Of a stretch of 64,000 nucleotides of DNA, positions 7,070 through 17,000 are shown piece after piece. The DNA is from Gemmatimonas sp. UBA7669. Lineage in GTDB: Bacteria > Gemmatimonadota > Gemmatimonadetes > Gemmatimonadales > Gemmatimonadaceae. The stretch spans positions 1-64,000 of the forward strand of contig NZ_DLHL01000033.1 of assembly GCF_002483225.1 (NCBI RefSeq), given 5' to 3'. The number at the start of each line of letters is the position of its first letter. Position 1 is the first letter of the stretch. The position numbers were made by a program, and so were the translations under genes. Under the pieces are notes generated by a model. That model was not told the DNA's origin. It was given only the letters and a program-made list of their open reading frames with translations, and ran no database searches.

Positions 7070-7687
7070 GGCAACAAACCACGGGCCGTTGACCGACGGC
7101 ACAGCGGAAAGCTGCACCGGCATGTCGAAGAGCTGCGCCGCCACAAAGGCGTCGGCACCGCTGAAGAGATGGTTGAAGGCCACGACGGCCAACCAGTCTT
7201 CGAGATGCAAACGGCGCGTGCGAATGAGATCGGCGGTGTACTTGCCCGGCGCTCGCGCCACCGCACGAACCGTATCGCCGGCCGGCGTGAAGTTGGTGGG
7301 TAAGGAGTCGGTGCGATATGCCTTGGCCTCACGCAGGTCTGCATTGACACGCCGCAGCATGACGAGTGCTGTGAGTTCGACGCTCGCAAACAGCGCCCCG
7401 GATGATCCGCGATCGAGGCGCGACTGCCCGAACCCCGGCAAGGCCAGCGAATACAGGAAGGCACGCTTGGGTGTGAGTGGAGACTTGCCGAGCTGCGCGA
7501 CACTTGATGTGGGTCTCGCCACCACAGCCGCCGGCTGTGCCTGTGCGCCGGGTGGTGTGGACGGTGGCGCCACGCGCGTGGTGTCTGCGCCTCCCTGCGC
7601 CATGGCAGGCGACGACGCAGCCGCGGCGAACGCACACAGCACGGCAGCCGAGCGGACCGCGGCGTGCAGGCTCAGACCGCGTCGCAT
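7055..7687 (-). CDS. DUF5683-like secreted or envelope protein
   Basis: An N-terminal signal peptide ends in SSPAMA|QG, followed by a Pro/Thr/Ala-rich linker. The segment PKRAFLYSLALPGFGQ then matches the conserved turn of DUF5683-type membrane-associated proteins. A hydrophobic helix (ALFASVELTALVML) and a second one (DWLAVVAFNHLFSGADAFVAAQLF) suggest membrane association. The function is unknown. ATG 7687 gives a normal signal peptide; a GTG at 7702 overlapping the ridA stop as GTGA is an alternative that would indicate coupling. Confidence 0.72.
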   Translation of the reverse strand: MRRGLSLHAAVRSAAVLCAFAAAASSPAMAQGGADTTRVAPPSTPPGAQAQPAAVVARPTSSVAQLGKSPLTPKRAFLYSLALPGFGQSRLDRGSSGALFASVELTALVMLRRVNADLREAKAYRTDSLPTNFTPAGDTVRAVARAPGKYTADLIRTRRLHLEDWLAVVAFNHLFSGADAFVAAQLFDMPVQLSAVPSVNGPWFVASIRF

Positions 7688-7698
7688 GACCCGGTGTC

Positions 7699-8088
7699 TC
7701 ACGCGGTCGGAATCGCAGCGACGAGTTCAATCTCCACGCTGACGTTGCGCGGCAGCCCGGCAACGGCCACGGTGGAGCGTGCCGGACGTGCGTCACCGAA
7801 CACGCGCGCATACACGGCATTCATGGCCGAAAAATCGTCCATGGTGCGGAGAAAGACCGTCGTCTTGACGACGTCGGCAAACCCACAGCCCGCCGCCTGC
7901 AGTACGGCACCCAGATTGGCGAGCACCTGCTCGGTCTGCGCGGCGACATCACCGTCAACCACTTCCATGGTGTCGGGATGCAGGGGAATCTGCCCGGCCG
8001 TGAAGAGAAAGCCGTTGGCCTTTACAGCCTGCGCATAGGGCCCAATGGCCTTGGGCGCGTGGTCGGTGTGCAGCGTCTCGATGGACAT
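7699..8088 (-). CDS. ridA: RidA family reactive enamine/imine deaminase
   Basis: This Rid/YjgF/UK114 protein of 129 residues hydrolyses reactive 2-aminoacrylate-type enamines released by PLP enzymes. Motifs: AIGPYAQAVKANGFLFTAGQI at the start, the conserved Arg in ARSTVAVAGLP, and VSVEIELVAAIP with the conserved Glu at the end. It is a cytosolic homotrimer in the family. It lies 35 bases downstream of tatD and directly upstream of the DUF5683 gene in the sec-tatD operon. Confidence 0.93.
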   Translation of the reverse strand: MSIETLHTDHAPKAIGPYAQAVKANGFLFTAGQIPLHPDTMEVVDGDVAAQTEQVLANLGAVLQAAGCGFADVVKTTVFLRTMDDFSAMNAVYARVFGDARPARSTVAVAGLPRNVSVEIELVAAIPTA

Positions 8089-8123
8089 GCGTGCGCGGGA
8101 AGATGGTGACGCGAATAGGGCCG

Positions 8124-8924
8124 TCAGGCCGACAGCCCAAAGAAGCGACGCGTGTTGTGCAGGGTCAATGCCGCCAGCGCTTCAGCGGTGCTGCCCCGCA
8201 CGGAGGCCAGGTGCGCGATGGTGCGTGGTACCCACGCCGACTCGTTGCGTTTCCCGCGGTGGGGGACCGGGGCCAGATACGGCGCGTCGGACTCGACAAG
8301 CAGGCGATCATCGGGGACGTCACGCAGGAGATCGAGATCGGTCCAGTTGCGGAAGGTCACGATGCCGCTGAACGAGACGTACCAGCCAACCTCAAGGGCC
8401 TGCCGGGCGAGCTCGCGCGAGCCGGTATAGCAGTGCAGCACGCCACACACCGACGCCGCCGCCGCATCGCGCAACATGTCAGCCGTGTCGGCCTCGGCAT
8501 CACGCGTGTGCAGCACCAGCGGACGCCCAAGTTCGGCGGCCAACTGCAGCTGCACCGTCAGCGTGCGGCGCTGCACGTCGCGTGGGGCAAAGTCGTAGTG
8601 GTAGTCGAGCCCACACTCGCCGACAGCCACGGCGCCCTGCGACACCGCTTCGCGAACGAACGACGGGTGCCGCGTATCGTCCCAGGTCGCCGCGTCGTGC
8701 GGATGCACACCGGCGGTGTACCAGACAAGACCGGGGAAACGCGCCGCAATTCCCGCAGCACGCGAGGCGGCGGACTCCGATTCACCGATACAGACAAGGG
8801 CCCGCGCCCCAGAGGCGCGAGCCCGTTCGATCACGGCGTCCACATCGTCCGCAAAGGCCTCACTGGCCAGGTGCACGTGGCTGTCGGCATACGCCGCCAC
8901 GTGCACCTCGGGATGTTTGCTCAT
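8124..8924 (-). CDS. tatD: TatD-family metal-dependent hydrolase/nuclease
   Basis: This 266-residue TIM-barrel hydrolase belongs to a family with 3'-5' exonuclease activity and suspected DNA-quality roles. Metal ligands are seen in ADSHVHL, GVHPHD, GECGLDYHYD, PLVLHTRDA, HCYTG and LVESDAPYL. The C-terminus NTRRFFGL is typical. ATG 8924 follows the secF stop by 25 bases. The gene sits in the secDF operon, whose genes otherwise serve protein export; no tat translocase genes are present despite the name. Confidence 0.93.
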   Translation of the reverse strand: MSKHPEVHVAAYADSHVHLASEAFADDVDAVIERARASGARALVCIGESESAASRAAGIAARFPGLVWYTAGVHPHDAATWDDTRHPSFVREAVSQGAVAVGECGLDYHYDFAPRDVQRRTLTVQLQLAAELGRPLVLHTRDAEADTADMLRDAAAASVCGVLHCYTGSRELARQALEVGWYVSFSGIVTFRNWTDLDLLRDVPDDRLLVESDAPYLAPVPHRGKRNESAWVPRTIAHLASVRGSTAEALAALTLHNTRRFFGLSA

Positions 8925-8949
8925 GTCTCAGCCCGTGCGCCGCGGCGCG

Positions 8950-9954
8950 TTACCGCGCGGCGAGGCGCTCCGAGCGACCGGTCGGAGCCGCCGGCTCGTT
9001 GCCCTTGCGCATGGCCTGCATGGTACGGTCCTCGGCCTCACGCGGATACTTGGACTCGATCCAGAGGAGAATCGGGCCGGCCACGTAGATGGACGAGAAG
9101 GTGGCCACGAACACACCAAACGCCATGACCCAGGCAAACGGGCGGATGACCTCACCGGCGATGAACAGCAGCGCCAAGGTGGCCGCCAGCGTGGTGGCGT
9201 GCGTCATGACCGAGCGCGGCAGGGTCTCGTTGATGGAGCGGTCGAGGATGTGCGCCAGCCCCTCTCCCTTGTGCGGCTTGCGGAGATTCTCGCGCACACG
9301 GTCGAAGATGATGATGGTGTCGTTGGCCGAGTAACCGAGCAGCGTGAGGATGGCCGCCACGATGGTCAGTGACACCTCGAGGTTCATCAGCTTGATGAAG
9401 GCGATGGTGACAAGGATGTCGTGCGCCGTGGCCAACACCGCCGCCGCGCCAAAACGCCAATCGAAGCGAATGGCGAGATAGACCAGGGTGAACAGCGAGG
9501 CGATGAGCATGGCCATGGCCGCGCCGGTGCGGAGTTCGGCACCCACCTTGGGACCGACGGCTTCGGTCCGCACGATGGTCACGGCGCCTGCACCGTACTT
9601 GGCGTCGAGTGCGGTTTGGATTTCCTTGGCCACCCCTTCGGCGCCACCGGCCTGCGCTTCCACCTGCGCTTCACTGCGCGCGCGGATGGTGTACTCGGTG
9701 TTGGAGCCGTACTGCTGGATTTCCGCGCCCGTGATGCCGGCCGCATCGAGCGTGTTGCGCACGTCGGCCACGTCAGGTGCCTGCTTGAACTGCACCTGCA
9801 TGAGCGTGCCGCCAGTGAACTCGATGCTGTAGTTCACGCCGCCGGTGATGCCGAAGGTGACCAGACCCGCCAGAATGAAGGCGATGGTGAGGCCGGCCGA
9901 CAGGCGCCAGTGCTTGACGAACTCGTACTTGGTGTTGTGGAAGATACGCAGCAT
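8950..9954 (-). CDS. secF: Protein translocase subunit SecF
   Basis: Inner-membrane RND-like subunit that uses the proton gradient to help pull secreted proteins through SecYEG. Six membrane segments are visible: one near residue 25 (LTIAFILAGLVTFGI), a periplasmic domain with SIEFTGGTLMQVQF, then a cluster from about 160 to 300. The conserved motif GYSANDTIIIFDRVREN lies near 215. 334 residues is normal. It follows secD by 7 bases. Confidence 0.96.
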   Translation of the reverse strand: MLRIFHNTKYEFVKHWRLSAGLTIAFILAGLVTFGITGGVNYSIEFTGGTLMQVQFKQAPDVADVRNTLDAAGITGAEIQQYGSNTEYTIRARSEAQVEAQAGGAEGVAKEIQTALDAKYGAGAVTIVRTEAVGPKVGAELRTGAAMAMLIASLFTLVYLAIRFDWRFGAAAVLATAHDILVTIAFIKLMNLEVSLTIVAAILTLLGYSANDTIIIFDRVRENLRKPHKGEGLAHILDRSINETLPRSVMTHATTLAATLALLFIAGEVIRPFAWVMAFGVFVATFSSIYVAGPILLWIESKYPREAEDRTMQAMRKGNEPAAPTGRSERLAAR

Positions 9955-9961
9955 GACGGCC

Positions 9962-11629
9962 TCAGATGCTCAGCGTCTGGGTTCCGCGCGAGCGGTTGAG
10001 CCAGATCAGGAAGAAGGTCTTGGTGACGAAGATGGCCGTGAACAGCGACGCCACGAGGCCGGCAATGAGCGTGACGGCAAAGCCGCGCACCGGGCCCGTG
10101 CCGTACTGGTAGAGCACCATGCCGGAGAGAATGGTGGCCGCCGAGGTGTCGACGATGGCGCTGAGCGCGTGCTGGAAGCCTTCGTCGATGGCGAGACGCA
10201 CGGACTTGCCGTGGTCCAGCTCTTCGCGAATGCGCTCGAAGATGAGCACGTTGGCGTCTACGGCGATACCGATGGAGAGCACGAAGCCGGCGAGGCCGGG
10301 CAGCGTGAGCACGGCATTGAAGCCGGCCAGCGTGGCCAGTGTGTACACGAGGTAGAGCGTGAGGCCCGCCACGGCCAGCACGCCCGCAAAGCGGTAATAG
10401 CTGATCATGATGATGACGACCAGACCCATGGCCACGCCAAGAGCGATGATGCCCTTGTTGATCGAGTCGGCGCCGAGGCTGGCACCAATCTGACGCGTCT
10501 CCATGACCTTGAGCGGCACGGGCAGGGCGCCGGCGCGCAGCACGAGCGCCAGGTCCTGCGCGGCCTGCAGCGTGCCGCCACCCAGCGTGATCTGACCATT
10601 GCGGCCGATGGCGCTCTGCAAGGTGGGCGCCGTGACGACCCGCTGGTCGAGCACGATGGCCATGTTGTCGCGCACGTGCTTGCCGGTTTCCACCTTGAAG
10701 CGACGCGCGCCTTCGTTGTTGAGCGTGAACTGCACCACATTGCCTTCCACCGGATCGGTGGACGGGCGCGCATCGGTCAGCGCCTCACCGGTGATGATGG
10801 GCCGCGAATCGAGCACGTAGAGCGTGCGGAACCGCTCGGTGCCCGTCGCCAGCGAATCGACGCCCCAGCGCACCACCTTGCCCGGCGGCATGGCCGCCTG
10901 CATGGCCGGCAACTCGAGTGCCTGCGCCATGGCCAGGTACGCGCGCTCAGGCACGATGTACTGTCCGGGGATCTGACCGGGCTGGATGTTGCTGCTGAAC
11001 AGGCCGCCGGCCGCGGGTGCGGCAGGAGCAGCGGCGCTGTCGGTAGTACCGGCGACGGCCTTGCTGCTGTCCGCCGCGCTGTCCGACTTCTGCGTGAGCA
11101 GGCTCCCCACGGTCGTGGGCTTGGCGGAGTCGCCGGTGACGGTCGCGGCGGCGCCGACACTCAAGCCATTGGCGCGCGCAATTTCGTCGAAACGCGACAG
11201 CACCTTTTCGAGGGCCTGGGTCTTGTCGGTGATCTGGAACTCGAGGAACGCGGACTTCTGCACCACGTCCTGCGCACGCTCGGCATCATCGATACCCGGC
11301 AGTTCGACGACGATGCGATCAGTGCCGACCTTCTGCACGACTGGCTCGGACACACCAAATTCGTCGATACGCTGACGCACCACCTTGATGGCGCGATCGA
11401 GCGCTTCGCTCTTGTCGGCGACCGTCTGCTTGGATTCGTCGATCTCGAGCGCCAGGGACATGCCGCCCTGCAGGTCGAGGCCACGCTTGAGCGGGACGCG
11501 CGTGACCGTGTCATACACGAACACGCCGTTGCGCTTGACGCGCTCGACCACGGTGCGCGGGAATAGGGCCCAGACGGAGGCCGCGAGGAGTCCCACGATA
11601 AGCAGGATGCGGTACTTCAGGTTTGCCAT
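9962..11629 (-). CDS. secD: Protein translocase subunit SecD
   Basis: Partner of SecF in the SecDF export motor. It shows an N-terminal membrane segment, RGLDLQGGMSLALEID, an RIDEFGVSEPVVQKVG block of the periplasmic P1 domain, and a C-terminal membrane bundle with LPGLAGFVLSIGIAVDAN and ERIREEL. The P1 region carries a low-complexity Ser/Ala/Thr/Pro linker (about residues 160-225) that is longer than in typical SecD. ATG 11629 is well placed; 149 bases separate it from ribF. Confidence 0.96.
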   Translation of the reverse strand: MANLKYRILLIVGLLAASVWALFPRTVVERVKRNGVFVYDTVTRVPLKRGLDLQGGMSLALEIDESKQTVADKSEALDRAIKVVRQRIDEFGVSEPVVQKVGTDRIVVELPGIDDAERAQDVVQKSAFLEFQITDKTQALEKVLSRFDEIARANGLSVGAAATVTGDSAKPTTVGSLLTQKSDSAADSSKAVAGTTDSAAAPAAPAAGGLFSSNIQPGQIPGQYIVPERAYLAMAQALELPAMQAAMPPGKVVRWGVDSLATGTERFRTLYVLDSRPIITGEALTDARPSTDPVEGNVVQFTLNNEGARRFKVETGKHVRDNMAIVLDQRVVTAPTLQSAIGRNGQITLGGGTLQAAQDLALVLRAGALPVPLKVMETRQIGASLGADSINKGIIALGVAMGLVVIIMISYYRFAGVLAVAGLTLYLVYTLATLAGFNAVLTLPGLAGFVLSIGIAVDANVLIFERIREELDHGKSVRLAIDEGFQHALSAIVDTSAATILSGMVLYQYGTGPVRGFAVTLIAGLVASLFTAIFVTKTFFLIWLNRSRGTQTLSI

Positions 11630-11778
11630 CGATGCCGGTGGCCAGGGGGAATGTCAGCGCGCCGGAATGGAGAGGCGCCGGAACCTATCGGCGCCAGAAG
11701 CGCCAAGCCCCCAAACTTACAGGGGTTACCCCACAGACGGTAGTTCGTCCGCGGGCGCATTCTGCGTGGCCGGCCGGC
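11630..11778. other. ribF-secD intergenic region
   Basis: The stretch holds small GC hairpins, such as ggcgc-cagaa-gcgcc near 11691-11705, but no T-tract and no convincing -35/-10 pair on the minus strand. secD could be transcribed from ribF or from an unrecognised promoter here. Confidence 0.4.
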
Positions 11779-12747
11779 TCAGGCCGTGGTTGCCCGGGTC
11801 GGGGACGCGGACAGCGCGGCCCGGGCCTGCGCTTCGTCCCGGGCCAGCTGGTCCTTGAGGGCATCCAGACCGGCAAAAGCCTGCACCCCGCGGAGACGCG
11901 CGACAAAGTCGAGGCGTATGTGGGCGCCGTACCAGTCAGCGCCGGCGTCGAAGACATGCGTCTCGATGCGGCGCTGCCGGTCGCCCACCGTCGGCCGAGG
12001 GCCGAGGTTGAGCATGCCGCCGAAGCTGCCCTCGGGCAGTTGCACGCGCACGGCGTACACCCCGTCCGGCGGCAGCAGCTTGCGCTCGGAGATGGGCGCC
12101 AGATTGAGGGTGGGATAGCCGATGGTGCGGCCGCGCTGGTCACCCTGCACTACCGTGCCGCTGAGGCTGAAGGGCCGCCCCAGTCCGGCGGCCGCCCGGT
12201 CGAGGTCTCCACCGGCCACCGCCCGGCGAATGGCCGTGGAGCTGATGGCATGCCCATCGGGTGTGTGCACGGCAGGCAGGACGGAGACGTCGAAGTCGCG
12301 GCTCTGTCCCAGCGCCTTGAGCACCTCGATGTCGCCGAGGCGACCACGGCCAAAGCCGTGATCATGCCCGACCAGCAGTTCACGCAGCGCAAAGCGGCCA
12401 CGCAAAACGTCGTCGACAAAGGCCTCGGCTTCGAGGGCTGCCAACGCGGGTGTGAATGGCAGCACCGCCACATAGGACACGCCCGACTGCGCGAGCATCT
12501 CGAGCTTTTCTTCGTGCAGCGTGAGCAACGGCGGCGCGGCGGTGGGATTCACCACTTCGAGTGGATGCGGTTCAAACGTCAGCACCACACTGGGCAATCC
12601 ACGGCGTTCCGCGTGGGCCACCAAGGTGCGCAGCACATCCTGATGTCCGCGGTGCACCCCGTCGAACGTGCCGACGGTGATGACCGCGCCATCAGGCAGT
12701 GGCAGTCCACTCAACTCACCACGCGGATCGGGCGCAAAGGTGTTCAC
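11779..12747 (-). CDS. ribF: Bifunctional riboflavin kinase/FAD synthetase
   Basis: Makes FMN from riboflavin and ATP, then FAD from FMN and ATP. The N-terminal FAD synthetase part has VGTFDGVHRGHQDVL and SSTAIRRAVAGGD. The C-terminal flavokinase part has GDQRGRTIGYPTLNL, the GVYAV strand and LNLGPRPT, and then ETHVFD. 322 residues is the usual size. The GTG start at 12747 overlaps the truB stop as GTGA, so the two are probably translationally coupled at the tail of the nusA-infB operon, an arrangement common in bacteria. Confidence 0.95.
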   Translation of the reverse strand: MNTFAPDPRGELSGLPLPDGAVITVGTFDGVHRGHQDVLRTLVAHAERRGLPSVVLTFEPHPLEVVNPTAAPPLLTLHEEKLEMLAQSGVSYVAVLPFTPALAALEAEAFVDDVLRGRFALRELLVGHDHGFGRGRLGDIEVLKALGQSRDFDVSVLPAVHTPDGHAISSTAIRRAVAGGDLDRAAAGLGRPFSLSGTVVQGDQRGRTIGYPTLNLAPISERKLLPPDGVYAVRVQLPEGSFGGMLNLGPRPTVGDRQRRIETHVFDAGADWYGAHIRLDFVARLRGVQAFAGLDALKDQLARDEAQARAALSASPTRATTA

Positions 12748-13682
12748 GGCGAATCCTTCGCTGGCAGTTCGTCGGTGTCCGCAGGCAAAACCACGCGTGG
12801 TTGCCAGCGATCGTTCACGCGCTCGGCAATCGCGCGCACCTCGTGGCCCTGCATGAGCACCGCCTTCGCTCCGGTCTGTGTCGCCGGTACCGCGCGCCCA
12901 AACCGCAGTGCATCGAGTCCTTCGGCGGTGAGCGGCTCCCGCGCGAGCTCCGGGAGCAAACGTGGCTCGGCCGGCTGCAGTGCGACATATCCATCGGCAA
13001 TACTGCCGGGCTCGAGTGCATCCCAGGGCACCGCCTCCGACACGTACGCGGCTCCACTCTGCACACGACGCAGTGTCGCGCAGTGTGCGGCGCTGCCGAG
13101 CGCACGTCCAAGGTCACGCGCCAGGGCGCGAATGTAGGTGCCACCACCGCACGCAATGCGTACGCGGAGCTGGTGGGCGGTGTCGCCGTCGTTCGACGCA
13201 CCGAGCCAGGTCCATTGATGCACGACTACGGGCACCGCCGGTAGGTCCACATCACGACCACGCCGCGCCAAATCGTAGGCACGCGCCCCATCGACATGCT
13301 TGGCTGAAAAGGCGGGCGGCACCTGCAGAATGGGACCAGTGAGTGTGGCTTCTGCTGCCAGACGCACAGGATGCTGCGACTCGCGCAGCACAGACACCTC
13401 GGGTGGCGGTGCCTCGCGCGAGACCTGGCCCGTGGCATCATCGGTATCGGTTTCCCAACCGAACTGCACGGTGGCCTCGTAGACTTTGGGCTCCCCGTGC
13501 ACGTACGGCAGCAGCCGCGTGACCGGCCCTACGGCCACCACCAGCAGCCCGGTGGCAAACGGGTCGAGCGTACCGGCATGACCGACGCGGCGACTGCGCG
13601 CCGCCCGCCTGACCCGAGCCACGACATCATGCGACGAGGGCCCGGCGGGCTTGTCCACCAGGACCAGACCGCCTGCGCTCAC
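12744..13682 (-). CDS. truB: tRNA pseudouridine-55 synthase TruB
   Basis: Converts U55 of the tRNA T-loop to pseudouridine. Motifs include VDKPAGPSSHDVVARVR and VGHAGTLDPFATGLL with the catalytic Asp, plus the CGGGTYIRALARDLG region. 312 residues is normal. The GTG start at 13682 overlaps the rbfA stop (GTGA), and its own stop overlaps ribF. It is the sixth gene of the rimP-nusA-ylxQ-infB-rbfA-truB-ribF operon. Confidence 0.95.
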   Translation of the reverse strand: MSAGGLVLVDKPAGPSSHDVVARVRRAARSRRVGHAGTLDPFATGLLVVAVGPVTRLLPYVHGEPKVYEATVQFGWETDTDDATGQVSREAPPPEVSVLRESQHPVRLAAEATLTGPILQVPPAFSAKHVDGARAYDLARRGRDVDLPAVPVVVHQWTWLGASNDGDTAHQLRVRIACGGGTYIRALARDLGRALGSAAHCATLRRVQSGAAYVSEAVPWDALEPGSIADGYVALQPAEPRLLPELAREPLTAEGLDALRFGRAVPATQTGAKAVLMQGHEVRAIAERVNDRWQPRVVLPADTDELPAKDSP

Positions 13683-14056
13683 TCGCCCCCGTCGGCCTGC
13701 TGCTCCCGTTCGGTGCGGATCTGGGCCAGCAGTTGCTCAATGCGCGTGGCATGCGCCACGCTCTCGTCGGCCCGGAAATGAATTTCCGGTGCCGAACGCA
13801 GACGCAGGGATTTACCGAGCCGCGAGCGGAGGTGCGTGGCCACACTGGCCAGCCCCGCCACCGTGCTCTTCTTGTCGGCTTCGTCACCCATGAGGGTGAC
13901 GAAGACCGTGGCATGCCGAAGATCGCGCGTGACGTCGACCGCAGTCACGGTGACGAACGCGCGGATTCGCGGGTCCTTGGCGCCTTCCGACAGGAAGGTC
14001 GCCACTTCTTCGCGAATGGCTTCGGCGACGCGGTCAGGACGCCGCGGTTCGCCCAT
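13679..14056 (-). CDS. rbfA: Ribosome-binding factor A
   Basis: KH-fold protein of 125 residues that binds free 30S subunits and helps mature the 16S rRNA 5' end. It shows RPDRVAEAIREEVATFL, DPRIRAFVTVTAVDVTRDLRHATV-like central strands, and a C-terminal LRSAPEIHFRADES motif. It starts 12 bases after the infB stop, and its own stop overlaps truB. Confidence 0.93.
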   Translation of the reverse strand: MGEPRRPDRVAEAIREEVATFLSEGAKDPRIRAFVTVTAVDVTRDLRHATVFVTLMGDEADKKSTVAGLASVATHLRSRLGKSLRLRSAPEIHFRADESVAHATRIEQLLAQIRTEREQQADGGE

Positions 14057-14068
14057 GTCCAGCCCTCC

Positions 14069-17000
14069 TCAGGCCTTGTTGGCCTGGTCGAGGGTACGGG
14101 CCACTTCCTCTGTGCGGTAGCACTCGAACATGTCACCGACCTTGACGTCGTTGAAGTTCTCGATGCCGATACCGCACTCGTACCCTTCCTTGACCTCGTT
14201 GACGTCATCCTTGAAGCGGCGGAGCGACGCGATCCCGCCGTCGTAGATCTCGATGCCGTCGCGGATGACGCGCACGCGTCCCTTGCGATTGATGATACCC
14301 GAGCGGACGATGCAGCCGGCGATGGTGCCGACCCGCGCGACCTTGAAGGTCTCGCGCACTTCGGCTTCGCCGAAGACCACTTCGCGCTCCTCGGGACGCA
14401 GCATGCCTTCGAGCGCCGCCTTCACATCGGCAACGGCCTCGTAGATGATGCGATACAGCTTGATGTCGACACCCTCGCGCTCGGCGGCCTGACGCGCGTT
14501 GTTGTCGGGGCGCACGTGGAAGCCGATGATGATGGCGCCGGCCGCCTTGGCGAGCAGAATGTCGCTTTCGGCAATGGCACCAACGGCGCGGTGGATGATC
14601 TCCACCTGCACTTCCTCGTTGGAGAGCTGCTGCAGGGCGTCGGCGAGGGCTTCCGCCGGACCGCCCTGGTCGGCCTTGATGACGAGGCGCAACTGGCGCT
14701 TCTGGCCCGCGGCGGCCTGCGACATGAAGTCTTCGAGCGAGACCACACCACGCGTGGTGCGGCGGCTCTTGGCTTCACGATCGAGGCGCTCACGACGCTG
14801 CGCGATTTCGCGCGCGGCCGTGGCGTCGTCCACCACCAGCAACTGATCGCCGGCCATGGGCACGCCCGTGAGGCCGAGGATCTGCACCGGAATGGCGGGA
14901 CCGGCTTCCTTGACCTGCTTGCCCCGCTCGTCGAGCATGGCGCGCACGCGCCCCGAGTGGATGCCGCAGATGTAGTCGTCGCCCACGCGCAGCGTGCCGT
15001 TTTGCACGAGCACGGTGGCCACGGGGCCCTTGCCCTGATCGAGCTGGGCTTCCACCACCGAACCGACGGCGCGGCGTGAGGGGTTGGCCTTGAGCTCGAG
15101 AATGTCGCTCTGCAGGAGGATCTGTTCGAGCAGCTCGTTGACGCCCGTGCCCTTCTTGGCCGAGATCTCGGAGTGCAGCACGGTGCCACCGAAGTCTTCG
15201 AGCACGACCTCATGCTGCAGGAGGTCCTGCTTGACCTTCTCGATGTTCGCCGTCGGCAGATCGACCTTGTTGATGGCGATGATGATGGGCACACCCGCAC
15301 TCTTGGCGTGCGAGATGGCTTCAATGGTCTGCGGCATGACCTGGTCGTCGGCCGCGATCACGATGACGACGATGTCCGTGACCTGCGCACCACGCGCACG
15401 CATGGCCGTGAAGGCCTCGTGACCCGGCGTATCGAGGAAGGTGATGGTGCGCTTGCCCGCCACCTCCACGTGGTAGGCACCGATGTGCTGCGTAATGCCA
15501 CCCGCTTCACCCGCGACCACGTTGGCCTTGCGGATGTAGTCGAGCAGCGAGGTCTTGCCGTGGTCGACGTGACCCATGATGGTGACCACGGGCGGACGCG
15601 GCCGCAGATCCTCGACGTTGTCCTCTTCGTGCTGATCCGGCACATCGGCGGCGTAGTCGCTTTCCTTGACAGCCTGGAAGCCGAACTCGCCGGCAATGAG
15701 TTCGATCTGGTCGAAGTCGAGGCGCTGGTTGATGGTGACCATCAGCCCCAGCGACTTGAAGGCAAAGCCCACGATCTGCGTGGCGGAGACGCCGAGAATC
15801 TGCGCGAGTTCGGAGACCGTGATGAACTCGTTCACGCGCACGGTCTTGCGCTCACGCTCGGCGGCCGCCTGGCGCTGCTCCTCCGCCTCGGCGCGCATTT
15901 CGGCGCCAAAGCGACGACCCGAGCGGCCACGCTGTGGCGCGCCGCGCAGAGCGGTCATGGTCTTGGAAATGTTGGCGGACACCGCTTCCTGATCCACCGC
16001 GCCCCGCTTGTTCTTCTTGCCGCGGCGCTGCTGCTGGTTGCCACCGGCCTGCGAGGCACCCGAGGGGCCGCCACCCTGGCCGCCACCCTGTCCACCCTGC
16101 TGGCCACCCTGACCCCCGCCCTGTCCGGGCCGGCGATCATCGCGGCGCTGTCCCTGCTGCAAACCGCCACCCGGAGCCGCGGAGGCCACGGGGCGGGCGG
16201 AACCGAAGTTGGGCGACGCGCTGGCGACCGGGCGCAGACGCGGTGCACCAGGCACAACGGGGCGCGGACGGGGACGGTCGGCGGGTAGATCGGGAGCGGG
16301 CTCCGTCGCGGCGGGAGGCGCCGGAGGAACAGCGGCAGCCGGGGCAGCAGGAGCCGTTGACGCCGGAGCCGGAGGAACCGCTGCAGCCGCAGGAGCCGGC
16401 GGAACAGCGGCAGCCTGAACGCCAGAAGCCTCCGCGGCGGGAGCCTTGACCGCAGGAGCCGCAGGAGCCGCAGGAGCCGGGGGAACAGCGGCCGCCGGAA
16501 CGGCCGGCGGTACGGCAGCAGCCGGAACGGCGGCAGCCCGAACGGCAGCAGCCTCTGCGGCGGGAGCCTTGGCAGCAGGAGCCGACGGAGCCGACGGAGC
16601 CGACGAAACGGCGGGAGCGGGAGCAGGTGCGGCGACAGGATCCGGAGCAACAGGAGCGACCGGCGCTTCCTGCGCTGGGGCTTCCGCCTTGGGGGCTTCC
16701 GGCGTGGCAGCTGCTGGCTTTGTGGCTGCCGCTTCTGGCTGTGCCGCTACAGCGACTTCTGCCTTTGAGGCTGCCGCTGTTTGCTGTTCCAAGCCCGCCG
16801 CCTGCTCCGCCTCATGCGCTTCCGCCACATCCGCCGCACGCCGGCGACGTACCACGGGCGCGGGCGCCGGCGTTTCCGCCTCGGCGACCGGAGCGGCCTC
16901 AGCCGCCGCCTTGCGACGGCGCGTCGGCGCCGCGGGCGCAGGCGCGGCCTTCTCGGCGCGCACGCGCTTCTCGCGCTCCCACCGGGCGCGGATACGGGAT

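Noticed and set aside
9845..11566. Long plus-strand frame over secD
   Set aside because: It is the shadow of secD: high GC leaves long antisense frames open. No start signal or family pattern on the plus strand.
13733..15079. Long plus-strand frame over infB and rbfA
   Set aside because: Antisense shadow of infB/rbfA with His/Asp-rich composition and no recognisable domain.
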